Source: CAIVAT01 sp964455285
GTDB lineage: Bacteria > Bacteroidota > Bacteroidia > Bacteroidales > FEN-979
Length of the DNA: 34,513 nt
Direction: 5' to 3'
Assembly (NCBI GenBank): GCA_964455285.1
Contig: CAYVVG010000043.1
Coordinates: forward strand, 1 to 34,513
Below are positions 1 through 6,952 of the stretch, in pieces (position 1 is the first letter of the stretch; every line of letters starts with the position of its first letter). A program made the position numbers and the translations under genes. The notes beneath the pieces are model-generated. The model was not told the origin of the DNA and made no database searches. It was given only the letters and a program-made list of their open reading frames with translations.

Positions 1-262
1 AGTCGAGCGACCGGTTGACGACGATCCGCTTCAGCCAGGATCCGAAACTTCCCTCGCCGGAGTAAGACGACAGGTGCCGGAAAGCTTCGAGGAAGGCTTC
101 CTGCATCACATCCTCTGCTTCGGCTGTGTCGTTTACGATTCGCAGGCTGGTATTGTACATGGCTTTATAATAGAGTTTATAGATCCTGAACTGGGCGGTC
201 CGGTCTCCGGTGCGGCAGGCATTGATCAGATCCTGGTGGATATTTACATATTTATCGTCCAA
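1..262 (-). CDS. RNA polymerase ECF sigma factor, N-terminal part (cut by window edge)
   Basis: The minus strand encodes about 87 residues of a sigma-70 region 2. Visible pieces are DKYVNIHQDLINACRTGD, then the core-binding helix around LYYKAMYNTSLRIV, the acidic block AEAEDVMQEAFLEAF and the -10 recognition part SFGSWLKRIVVNRSLD. This order is that of RpoE-type ECF factors, which direct RNA polymerase to stress or surface-function promoters. The frame has an in-frame TAA at about 286 and no ATG or GTG before the conserved region, so a TTG at 262 is the likely start. Regions 3 and 4 and any anti-sigma partner lie outside the window, so the regulon cannot be inferred. Confidence 0.85.
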   Translation of the reverse strand, partial: MDDKYVNIHQDLINACRTGDRTAQFRIYKLYYKAMYNTSLRIVNDTAEAEDVMQEAFLEAFRHLSSYSGEGSFGSWLKRIVVNRSLD

Positions 263-326
263 CGATCGGAGATTTGCACAATGGACTCGGTGAAATGCAA
301 AATGTTACAGGCGGGGGGAAAAAAAA

Positions 327-347
327 GTGAGTCGTGAGTCGTGAGTG
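327..347. repeat. Tandem repeat, three copies of a 7-bp unit
   Basis: The unit GTGAGTC is repeated three times, with the last base differing, between the divergent ECF sigma gene and the first EamA gene. It is followed by a G-rich tract. No function is evident. A GTG within the repeat could be mistaken for the EamA start. Confidence 0.7.
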
Positions 348-367
348 GGGAGTGTGGGGGAAATGGT

Positions 368-375
368 TACTTTTG
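368..375 (+). promoter_or_regulatory. Bacteroidota-type -7 box for the first EamA gene
   Basis: TACTTTTG matches the TAnnTTTG consensus and lies seven bases before the chosen ATG at 383. No clear -33 TTTG is visible. The expected transcription start is at or within a base or two of the start codon. Confidence 0.5.
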
Positions 376-382
376 CCGGCGC

Positions 383-1270
383 ATGAAAGGAATTCGGATT
401 CCGCCGTTCGCATATCCGGTGACGGCGATGGTTTTCTGGGGATTCTCGTTTATCTGGAGCTCGCATCTTCTCCTGTCGTATCATCCGGTGACCATAATAT
501 TTATCCGGCTGATCATCTCCACGGCGTTCCTGTTTCTGATGATGCTCCTGTCGGGGCAGTTCCGGCCGGTCTCACGGGGCGATTACAAACTCTTTTTTCT
601 CAGCGCCCTCTTCAACCCCTTCCTCTATTTCCTGTGCGAAAATTACGGATTAAAATACTCTTCGCCAACCATTGCGGCAGTGATCATCGCCACCATCCCG
701 GTATTCGCCCCTTTGATCGGTTATCTCAGCTTCCGGGAGCGGCTGGCGGGGCTGAACCTGGCGGGGATCGGCATTTCGTTCGTCGGGGTGGTGCTGATGC
801 TGATCACCCGGTCGTTTTCGCTGGCGGTGGATGCCAGGGGCGTTTTGTTCCTTTTCGGTGCTGTGTTCAGCGCCCTGCTTTACTCGGTAACGTTGCGCAA
901 GCTTACCGAGCGGTATTCCGCACTGATGATCGTGGCGGTCCAGAACTTTCTCGGAATATTCCTCTTCCTCCCCTTCTTTCTCGGTTTTGAAGCGGCTCAG
1001 GCCTTCGCTGTCCCGTTGGAGGCCGGGAACATCATCGCCATGCTGCTGCTGGCCATCCTGGCCTCATCGCTGGCGTTCGTTCTTTTTGCACACTCGGTAA
1101 AACTGCTGGGGATCAGCAAGTCAAACGTGTTTTCAAACCTGATCCCCGTATTCACGGCCATTTTCTCCTATGTGCTGATCGGCGAATCATTCACGTTCCG
1201 GAAAATGGCCGGCATCGGCCTGGTGATCGCGGGGGTTTACCTGACGGAACTTACCCGGCGAAAGAAATGA
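383..1270 (+). CDS. EamA-family (DMT superfamily) inner-membrane transporter
   Basis: The protein has 295 residues and is almost wholly hydrophobic, with about ten membrane segments arranged as two EamA repeats. The repeats begin near AMVFWGFSFIWSS and near GVLFLFGAVFSALLYSVTLR, and the protein ends with the usual basic tail ELTRRKK. Family members export or import metabolites such as amino acids; the substrate here cannot be told. An upstream in-frame GTG at 341 would add 14 residues (SGECGGNGYFCRR) that look like translated repeat DNA, and the -7 box at 368 lies inside that extension. The ATG at 383 is therefore preferred. It precedes hydG by 40 bp but hydG has its own promoter box. Confidence 0.88.
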   Translation: MKGIRIPPFAYPVTAMVFWGFSFIWSSHLLLSYHPVTIIFIRLIISTAFLFLMMLLSGQFRPVSRGDYKLFFLSALFNPFLYFLCENYGLKYSSPTIAAVIIATIPVFAPLIGYLSFRERLAGLNLAGIGISFVGVVLMLITRSFSLAVDARGVLFLFGAVFSALLYSVTLRKLTERYSALMIVAVQNFLGIFLFLPFFLGFEAAQAFAVPLEAGNIIAMLLLAILASSLAFVLFAHSVKLLGISKSNVFSNLIPVFTAIFSYVLIGESFTFRKMAGIGLVIAGVYLTELTRRKK

Positions 1271-1284
1271 ACCGGTTTTTCTCG

Positions 1285-1292
1285 TACCTTTG
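1285..1292 (+). promoter_or_regulatory. -7 promoter box for the hydG operon
   Basis: TACCTTTG is an exact TAnnTTTG match, 18 bases before the hydG ATG and directly after the EamA stop codon. It suggests independent transcription of the four-gene hydG operon. No convincing -33 element is seen. Confidence 0.5.
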
Positions 1293-1310
1293 TGATACAA
1301 TTCACTTGTT

Positions 1311-2741
1311 ATGATCTTCAGACCGGAAAAACTCAGCATCAAGGACCAGCGGATGAAACCCTTTCTCGATCCGGACGAGATCAGGGGATTTCTGAAGTCG
1401 GAGCGCGGCGACAAGGCAAGGGTGAGAGAGGTGATCGCCAAGTCGCTTGGCAAGGACCGGCTCACAATGGCTGAAACTGCCGTACTCATCAATGCCACCG
1501 ACCCGGAATTGATCGAAGAGATCAAACTCGGAGCCCGGGCGCTGAAAGAGAAGGTGTACGGGCAGCGCATCGTTCTTTTCGCACCCCTGTATATCGGCAA
1601 CCTGTGCACCAACAACTGCGCCTATTGCGGGTTCAAGGCATCGAACCACAAGGTTGCCCGGGTGACCCTCGAACGGGATGAACTCATTGAACAGGTGAAG
1701 ACCCTGGAACGGTCGGGCCAGAAACGGCTTATCCTGGTTTTCGGGGAGCACCCCCGGTACAATGCGGAATTCATCGCCGACGCCGTGAGGACCGTTTACT
1801 CGGTCAAAGAAGGCCCGGGCGAGATCCGCCGGGTCAACATCAACGCAGCGCCGATGGACATCGACGGGTACCGCATCATCAAGGACTCCAGGATCGGCAC
1901 TTACCAGATCTTCCAGGAGACCTACGACCCGGTGACCTACGACAAGGTCCACCTGGGCGGGTTGAAACGAAATTACGACTGGCGCCTGACAGGGCTCGAC
2001 CGCGCGCAGGAGGCCGGCATCGACGATGTCGGCATCGGTGCACTTTTCGGTCTTTACGACTGGCGCTTCGAGGTGATGGGGCTCGTGCGGCACACCAACC
2101 ATTTTGAGGCGGTGTACAACGTGGGTCCGCATACCATCTCGTTTCCCCGCATCCAGTACGCGTCGGAGCTCAACATCGACAAGTCGCACCTGGTGAGCGA
2201 CGCCGAATTCACCCGCCTCGTGGCGATCCTTCGCCTGGCCGTGCCTTACACCGGGCTGATCCTCACGGCACGCGAACCAGCGGCCATCCGCGACGAGATC
2301 CTGCAGTTCGGCGTGTCGCAGATCGACGGGGGCACCAACATCGAACTGGGGGGGTATTCACGCCGCAAATCGGATGAAAAACAGGATATCGACCACGAGC
2401 AGTTCCAGATCAACGACAACCGCAGTCTCAACGAGATCATGGAGGAATTGATCGGGAACAAATACATACCCTCATTCTGCACCGCCTGCTACCGGCTGGG
2501 CCGTACCGGCGAACACTTCATGGAATTTTCGGTTCCCGGTTTCATCAAACGGTTCTGCCAGCCCAACGCCCTGATGACCATGGTGGAATACCTCGAGGAC
2601 TATGCCCCGGAGGCCACCAGGGTCAAAGGGTATGCGCTGCTGGAAGAGAAGCTCGCCGAGATCGAGGAGGGAGCCTTCAAGCAGAATCTGCTGGAAAAGA
2701 TCGAACAGCTCAAACAGGGAAAACGCGACCTCTACTTTTAA
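1311..2741 (+). CDS. hydG: [FeFe]-hydrogenase H-cluster maturase HydG (radical SAM tyrosine lyase)
   Basis: HydG cleaves tyrosine to p-cresol and dehydroglycine and turns the latter into the CO and CN ligands of the hydrogenase H-cluster. The 476-residue protein has the usual length. The radical-SAM CX3CX2C motif is NLCTNNCAYCGFK (C99, C103, C106). The C-terminal CX2CX22C motif that holds the auxiliary cluster is complete (C390, C393, C416; CTACYRLGRTGEHFMEF). The C-terminal motif separates HydG from ThiH, which it otherwise resembles. It is followed after 10 bp by a TM1266-type regulator, the classic neighbour of hyd genes. HydE, HydF and the hydrogenase itself are not in the window. Confidence 0.97.
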   Translation: MIFRPEKLSIKDQRMKPFLDPDEIRGFLKSERGDKARVREVIAKSLGKDRLTMAETAVLINATDPELIEEIKLGARALKEKVYGQRIVLFAPLYIGNLCTNNCAYCGFKASNHKVARVTLERDELIEQVKTLERSGQKRLILVFGEHPRYNAEFIADAVRTVYSVKEGPGEIRRVNINAAPMDIDGYRIIKDSRIGTYQIFQETYDPVTYDKVHLGGLKRNYDWRLTGLDRAQEAGIDDVGIGALFGLYDWRFEVMGLVRHTNHFEAVYNVGPHTISFPRIQYASELNIDKSHLVSDAEFTRLVAILRLAVPYTGLILTAREPAAIRDEILQFGVSQIDGGTNIELGGYSRRKSDEKQDIDHEQFQINDNRSLNEIMEELIGNKYIPSFCTACYRLGRTGEHFMEFSVPGFIKRFCQPNALMTMVEYLEDYAPEATRVKGYALLEEKLAEIEEGAFKQNLLEKIEQLKQGKRDLYF

Positions 2742-2751
2742 GGAAACCCCC

Positions 2752-3009
2752 ATGAAAGAACTCAGAATTATCGGCATCCTGATCACCGACCGCATCAAGG
2801 AGGCAGGCCAGGTGCAGGAGGTGCTCTCCCGGTTCGCGCACGTGATCCAGTCGCGGCTCGGATTCCACGAAGTCACCGAGGCGGTATGCAGCCGTACTGG
2901 GGTTGTGATCCTTCAGCTGGCGGGGCCGCCGGCCGAATGCGACCGCCTGGAGGAGGAACTGGAACGGGTCAGGGGCCTGGAGATCCAGCGGATGAGTTTC
3001 CGTTTATAA
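2752..3009 (+). CDS. TM1266-type iron-only hydrogenase system regulator, copy 1
   Basis: This is an 85-residue protein that starts MKELRIIGILITDRIKEAG and ends GLEIQRMSFRL. It has the beta-alpha-beta-beta-alpha-beta pattern of the TM1266 / putative iron-only hydrogenase regulator family, a small ferredoxin-like fold related to ACT and NikR C-terminal domains. A longer upstream frame is an artefact inside hydG; the ATG at 2752 matches the start of its paralogue at 4713. The block LGFHEVTEAVC carries an H and a C seven residues apart, and both are kept in the second copy. It lies 10 bp after hydG and 18 bp before the histidine kinase. The ligand and target are unknown. Confidence 0.88.
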   Translation: MKELRIIGILITDRIKEAGQVQEVLSRFAHVIQSRLGFHEVTEAVCSRTGVVILQLAGPPAECDRLEEELERVRGLEIQRMSFRL

Positions 3010-3027
3010 CCTGCCATCCTCTGCTGC

Positions 3028-4707
3028 ATGAAAGCTTACCCGGATAAAGAGGTTCGCAGGGAGTTCCAGGAGTTTTTCATGATCTCCTCGCTGCCCACCA
3101 TGCGCATCGGGCTTCTCCTGACCCTGGTACTGTTTACGGGGTTTGCCGCCTACAATGCCCTGATCTTTCCCGATTATCCCGAACAGGAGTATTACAACCG
3201 GTTCTGGATCGTCTCCCCGGTCATGGTGGCCTCCATCGTCATCTCCTACATCCGGCCGCTCTATCGCTGGCTGCACCCGGTATATATCATCCTGAACCTG
3301 CTGATGGCCCTGGCTGTATTCTACGTGGGGATCAATTCCGATCTTTCGCAAAAAGGCTCCGAATATTATTATGCCTGGGTGATGCTGGTGGTGATCGGTC
3401 TGTTCGTGTTCTACCGCATGCCCTTTGTGTCAGTCATCGTCATCGGCCTGATCCAGATTATCGCCTTTTCCTTTGCCAATATCCTGAACCACACCCTGTC
3501 GGAACACCCCTTTTTCTTCTACAACAACCTCTTTTTCGTCATTGCCATTTACTCCATCGGATTCATGCTGGCCTACATGTTCAGGAGCATCAACTGGAAG
3601 AATTATCTTCATCAGAAAGCGCTCACCCGCAACAATCTGTTGCTCCAGGAGGAGATCAATGAACGGAAGATGGCCGTCGAAGCGTTCCAGCGGTCGGAGG
3701 TGCAATACCACAACACCCTCGACGCAATCCCCGACTGGATCTATGTGGTCGATCGTGAGCTCCGTGTCGTGATGATCAACTCGTCGCTGCGCCAGGGGCA
3801 CCAGGAGCATGGCATGCCGGTCGATGTGATCGGGAAAAGAGTAACGGAGGTATATCCTTTCATGACCGATCTGACGGTAAGGGAACTGGACCAGGTATTC
3901 CGGCTGGGCAGCCTGCTGGTGACAGAACAGCAGATGAACATGAAAGACCGGAACGTTTTCATGGAGATCCGCAAGATTCCCATTTACCGGAACCGGGAAG
4001 TGGTCCAGGTGATGACGATCCTCAGGGACCGATCGAAAGAGAAGGAGGTGGAGGAGTTGAAATTCCGGAATGCTGAACAGAAAGAGATCATGCTGCGGGA
4101 GATCCATCACCGGGTGAAGAACAACCTGGCCATCGTGATCAGCCTGCTCGACCTTCAACTCCGCAACAACGACAGCAGGGAGCTGCGCCGGATCATCCGC
4201 GACATCGAGCTGCGCATCCGGTCGATGGCCCTGATCCACGAACACCTTTACCGTTCCGACAACCTCGACCGGATCCCCCTGGCCAACTACCTGCACTCAC
4301 TGGCCACCATCATCACCAGCACTTTCAGCGGTAACCGGGTGAAACTGGTCACCGATTGCGACCCGACCGACGTCAGCATCGAAACCGCACTCCCCCTGGG
4401 GCTTATTGCGAACGAACTGCTGACCAACGCGTTCAAATATGCTTTTACCGGTCGTCCCGACGGGGAGATCCGGATTGAACTGAAAAACGACCACCAGGGG
4501 GAGATCATCCTTAAGATCAGTGATGACGGGGTGGGCCTGCCCGACTCTTTTTCGCTCGATTCGACCAGTTCACTGGGGATGTTCATCGTGAAACTGCTGG
4601 TGGAGCAACTCGACGGAACGCTTGAAATTTCGAGGGAGCCCGGAACCTCCTTCCGGATCCGTTTCCATAATCTGCTGATCAGAAAAAAAGAGTTCCCAAT
4701 CAACTGA
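3028..4707 (+). CDS. Membrane-bound PAS histidine kinase (HisKA_2 family) in the hydG operon
   Basis: The protein has 559 residues. Residues about 25-187 hold roughly six membrane helices with no domain I recognise, followed by a linker helix (about 190-220) and one PAS domain (about 222-340, from LDAIPDWIYVVDREL). The dimerisation helix is of the HisKA_2 type, REIHHRVKNNLAIVISLL, with the phospho-acceptor H360 or H361. The HATPase has N-box NELLTNAFKYAF (462-), G1 DDGVGLP (499-505) and a GMFIVKLL G2-like turn. No response regulator is adjacent. The gene lies between two TM1266-type regulator genes, 18 bp after the first and 5 bp before the second, so a sensor role tied to hydrogenase function is inferred. 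Residues from about 215 on resemble the second kinase at 20597-22783. Confidence 0.92.
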   Translation: MKAYPDKEVRREFQEFFMISSLPTMRIGLLLTLVLFTGFAAYNALIFPDYPEQEYYNRFWIVSPVMVASIVISYIRPLYRWLHPVYIILNLLMALAVFYVGINSDLSQKGSEYYYAWVMLVVIGLFVFYRMPFVSVIVIGLIQIIAFSFANILNHTLSEHPFFFYNNLFFVIAIYSIGFMLAYMFRSINWKNYLHQKALTRNNLLLQEEINERKMAVEAFQRSEVQYHNTLDAIPDWIYVVDRELRVVMINSSLRQGHQEHGMPVDVIGKRVTEVYPFMTDLTVRELDQVFRLGSLLVTEQQMNMKDRNVFMEIRKIPIYRNREVVQVMTILRDRSKEKEVEELKFRNAEQKEIMLREIHHRVKNNLAIVISLLDLQLRNNDSRELRRIIRDIELRIRSMALIHEHLYRSDNLDRIPLANYLHSLATIITSTFSGNRVKLVTDCDPTDVSIETALPLGLIANELLTNAFKYAFTGRPDGEIRIELKNDHQGEIILKISDDGVGLPDSFSLDSTSSLGMFIVKLLVEQLDGTLEISREPGTSFRIRFHNLLIRKKEFPIN

Positions 4708-4712
4708 CGACC

Positions 4713-4973
4713 ATGAAAGAAAGATGGATTCTCGGTGTGATGGTCACCGACCGTTCACAGGAGATCACGGCGCTGCAACAGGCACTTGCGAAATTCGGTT
4801 GCGCGATAAAGACACGCCTGGGCTTGCATGAGGTGAACGATGATCGCTGCGCCCCCGGGGGGCTGATCCTCCTCGAACTGACCGGCGACCCGGCCGAATT
4901 CGTCAAGCTTGAAAATGAACTCCTGAAGATCGACGGGCTCCAGGTGAGGAAGATGGTGTTTACACCAGCGTGA
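4713..4973 (+). CDS. TM1266-type iron-only hydrogenase system regulator, copy 2
   Basis: The 86-residue protein starts MKERWILGVMVTDRSQEI and ends GLQVRKMVFTPA. It aligns over its full length with copy 1 at 2752-3009: shared positions include LG.HEV, the C at the same spacing after H (LGLHEVNDDRC), G..LEL.G.PAE and LE.EL...GL. It starts 5 bp after the kinase and its last 14 bp overlap the end of the convergent carbamate kinase gene. Two copies flanking one kinase suggest that they work with the kinase, for example as ligand-binding or metal-sensing partners, but nothing in the sequence proves this. Confidence 0.86.
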   Translation: MKERWILGVMVTDRSQEITALQQALAKFGCAIKTRLGLHEVNDDRCAPGGLILLELTGDPAEFVKLENELLKIDGLQVRKMVFTPA

Positions 4974-5904
4974 CCCGGGTGCCCCCGTTATCGATTCCCA
5001 GCATGGTCGTCTTGGTGATGATCGTGTCTTTTCCCGAGCGCTCGACAAAATGGATGGCGGCACGGACTTTAGGTCCCATGCTTCCGTCGGGAAATTGTCC
5101 CTCTTCGAGGTAGCGCTTGGCTTCGGCAATGGTCATCCGGTCGATCGACTTTTCCTGCGGGGTGTTGTAGTTGATGCATACCTTGGGAACATCGGTGAGG
5201 ATAAAGAATTTGTCGGCATTGATCTGGGATGCCAGCAAGGCCGAAGCAAGGTCCTTGTCGATCACTGCATCAATCCCCTGTAATTTATTGGGTTCCACAT
5301 AGAATACAGGTATTCCGCCGCCCCCCACGGCGATGACGATCTGTCCGCTGCGCGCGATCGATTCGATGGTCTTCTTGTTGATGATCACCAGCGGGTTGGG
5401 CGATGCCACCACTTTGCGCCAGCCACGGCCGCGCGGATCCTCCCGGAATACTGACTTGGTTTCGGCCGCCATCTTGTCGGCCTCCTCCTTTGTATAGAAA
5501 GGCCCTACAGGCTTGGTAGGCTTTTTAAACGCCTGGTCATCCTTGTTCACCAGTACCTGCGTGGTGATGGTGATGATGTCGCGTTCCATGTCGTACTTCT
5601 CGAGCACGTTCTTCAGCTGCTGCTCGATCACATACCCGATGAACCCCTGTGAATAGGCGACGCAGATGTCGAGCGGCATCTCGGGGATTCCATGCACTTT
5701 GAACCCGGCTGAGTTAGCCAGCATGATGTTGCCCACCTGCGGTCCGTTGCCGTGGGTGATCACGATGTTGTAGTCGCGTTTGATCAGTTTGATCAGGCTT
5801 TCGGCGGTAGCGCTGGCATTGGCTTCCTGTTCGTCGATGGTCCCTTTCTGATCTCCGCGCAGCAGGGCGTTCCCACCCAGCGCAACAACCGCAAGCTTTT
5901 TCAT
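4960..5904 (-). CDS. arcC: Carbamate kinase
   Basis: The enzyme interconverts carbamoyl phosphate plus ADP with carbamate plus ATP, generating ATP when fermenting arginine, citrulline or purine-derived carbamoyl compounds. The 314-residue length is normal. Family motifs are all present: VVALGGNALLRG near the N terminus, ITHGNGPQVGN (49-59), IVIAVGGGGIPVF (189-201) and IDAVIDKDLASALLA (211-225). No arginine deiminase or ornithine carbamoyltransferase lies next to it, so the source of carbamoyl phosphate is not shown. The start ATG follows a -7 box by 20 bp, and the gene ends inside the last codons of the convergent TM1266-type gene. Confidence 0.96.
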   Translation of the reverse strand: MKKLAVVALGGNALLRGDQKGTIDEQEANASATAESLIKLIKRDYNIVITHGNGPQVGNIMLANSAGFKVHGIPEMPLDICVAYSQGFIGYVIEQQLKNVLEKYDMERDIITITTQVLVNKDDQAFKKPTKPVGPFYTKEEADKMAAETKSVFREDPRGRGWRKVVASPNPLVIINKKTIESIARSGQIVIAVGGGGIPVFYVEPNKLQGIDAVIDKDLASALLASQINADKFFILTDVPKVCINYNTPQEKSIDRMTIAEAKRYLEEGQFPDGSMGPKVRAAIHFVERSGKDTIITKTTMLGIDNGGTRVTLV

Positions 5905-5924
5905 GTAATCTCTGATTTAGCCCG

Positions 5925-5932
5925 CAAAAATA
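5925..5932 (-). promoter_or_regulatory. -7 promoter box for arcC
   Basis: On the minus strand TATTTTTG matches TAnnTTTG, 20 bases before the arcC ATG. It lies back to back with the weaker box at 5955-5962 that faces the EamA gene. Confidence 0.5.
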
Positions 5933-5954
5933 GGATATTTTTCCGATCTTTACC

Positions 5955-5962
5955 TACCTTCG
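5955..5962 (+). promoter_or_regulatory. Near-consensus -7 box for the second EamA gene
   Basis: TACCTTCG matches TAnnTTTG in seven of eight positions and ends six bases before the ATG. This would give a leaderless or nearly leaderless transcript. Confidence 0.35.
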
Positions 5963-5968
5963 CCCCGG

Positions 5969-6874
5969 ATGAAACCCCAGCGAAAAGCCTATTTTTACGC
6001 CTTTGCCGCGGTGGCCTGCTGGTCGACCATAGGGTCGGCCTTCAAGCTGTCGCTGCAACACCTGGGGCCGCAGGGGCTGCTGCTCGTGTCGTCGGGAGTA
6101 GCCTGCCTCACCCTCTTTCTCATCCTGTTTTCCCAGGGCAGGCTGTCGCTCCTGCGGCAACTTACCTGGAAAGAGGCAGGCATGTCGGCGTTCCTCGGAT
6201 TTCTCAACCCGTTCTTATATTATTCGGTGCTCCTGGTAGCGTACGACAATCTGCAGGCCCAGGAGGCGGGAACGCTGAACTATGCCTGGCCGGTCGTGCT
6301 GGTGCTTCTGTCGATCCCCCTGCTGAAACAACGGATCGGCCTCCTCAGCATCGTGGCCATCCTGATCAGCTTTGCCGGGGTTGTGATGATCGCTTACCAC
6401 CCCGTCGGGGTACCCCCACCCCGTCAGGGTACCCCCACCCTGTCGGGGTACCCCCACCCTGTCGGGGTGGCCCTGGCCCTCGGGAGCGCCGTCATCTGGG
6501 CCCTGTACTGGATCCTCAACGTCAAAGACAACCGGGAGGCGGTTGTCAAACTGCTGGTGAACTTCCTTTTTGGGTTCCTCTACTCGCTGCTCACCGTGGC
6601 CCTGACCGGGGGACTCACCATCCCCGCCTGGCAGGGGGTGGCCGGCGGCATCTACCTGGGCCTGTTCGAAATGGGCATCACCTTCGTGCTTTGGCTGAAC
6701 GCCCTGAAATATTCCGCAACCACCGCCCGGGTATCCAATATCATCTACCTGAGCCCATTCATCTCCCTCATTATCATCCACTTCACCATCGGGGAGACGA
6801 TCCGGGCAGCCACCGTCGCCGGGCTCCTCCTCATCGTCAGCGGGATCATCGTTCAGGAGTACGTGAGGAAATAA
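5969..6874 (+). CDS. EamA-family (DMT) transporter carrying an in-frame repeat insertion
   Basis: This is a 301-residue, ten-helix EamA permease. The first repeat begins AYFYAFAAVACWSTIGSAFK and the second ALALGSAVIWALYWILN; the protein ends IVQEYVRK. Residues 144-168, in the loop joining the two EamA repeats, are encoded by four 19-bp direct repeats and read HPVGVPPPRQGTPTLSGYPH and onward. Three extra units equal 57 bp (19 codons), so the frame is kept and the transporter is probably intact. Without the insert the protein would be about 282 residues, still normal for the family. Gain or loss of one unit would shift the frame; loss brings a TGA at 6558-6560. The substrate is unknown. Confidence 0.88.
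   Translation: MKPQRKAYFYAFAAVACWSTIGSAFKLSLQHLGPQGLLLVSSGVACLTLFLILFSQGRLSLLRQLTWKEAGMSAFLGFLNPFLYYSVLLVAYDNLQAQEAGTLNYAWPVVLVLLSIPLLKQRIGLLSIVAILISFAGVVMIAYHPVGVPPPRQGTPTLSGYPHPVGVALALGSAVIWALYWILNVKDNREAVVKLLVNFLFGFLYSLLTVALTGGLTIPAWQGVAGGIYLGLFEMGITFVLWLNALKYSATTARVSNIIYLSPFISLIIIHFTIGETIRAATVAGLLLIVSGIIVQEYVRK
6398..6473 (+). repeat. Four tandem copies of a 19-bp hairpin-forming unit inside an EamA gene
   Basis: The unit is CACCCCGTCGGGGTACCCC; copies start at 6398, 6417, 6436 and 6455. Copy 2 has GTCAGGGT and copies 3 and 4 have CACCCTG; copy 4 diverges at its end. Each unit contains ACCCC-GTC-GGGGT, able to fold back, and unit junctions contain the palindrome GGGGTACCCC. As 19 is not a multiple of three, successive copies are read in all three frames, and exactly three extra copies restore the frame. 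Confidence 0.95.
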
Positions 6875-6913
6875 CCGGATTATTACTTACCTTGGCCGCA
6901 TCAATAACTTCCG

Positions 6914-6945
6914 GTTGACTGCCGGCCTGATCGCCGGCGGTCAAC
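6914..6945 (+). promoter_or_regulatory. Strong hairpin directly before the start of the lipoprotein gene
   Basis: The arms GTTGACTGCCGGC (6914-6926) and GCCGGCGGTCAAC (6933-6945) pair over 13 bp with a single G-U and a six-base loop. The hairpin ends seven bases before the ATG at 6953. A weak -7 box (TACCTTGG, 6888-6895) lies upstream, so the hairpin would form in the 5' leader. No T-run follows, so it is not a typical terminator. A role in translation control or transcript stability is possible. Confidence 0.55.
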
Positions 6946-6952
6946 GGTCAAA

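Noticed and set aside
4960..5904. Arginine deiminase operon
   Set aside because: Only carbamate kinase is present; neither arcA nor arcB nor an arginine/ornithine antiporter is adjacent, and the nearby EamA gene is not of that family.
6398..6473. Possible CRISPR array
   Set aside because: The units are directly adjacent with no spacers, only 19 bp long, and lie within an intact transporter frame.
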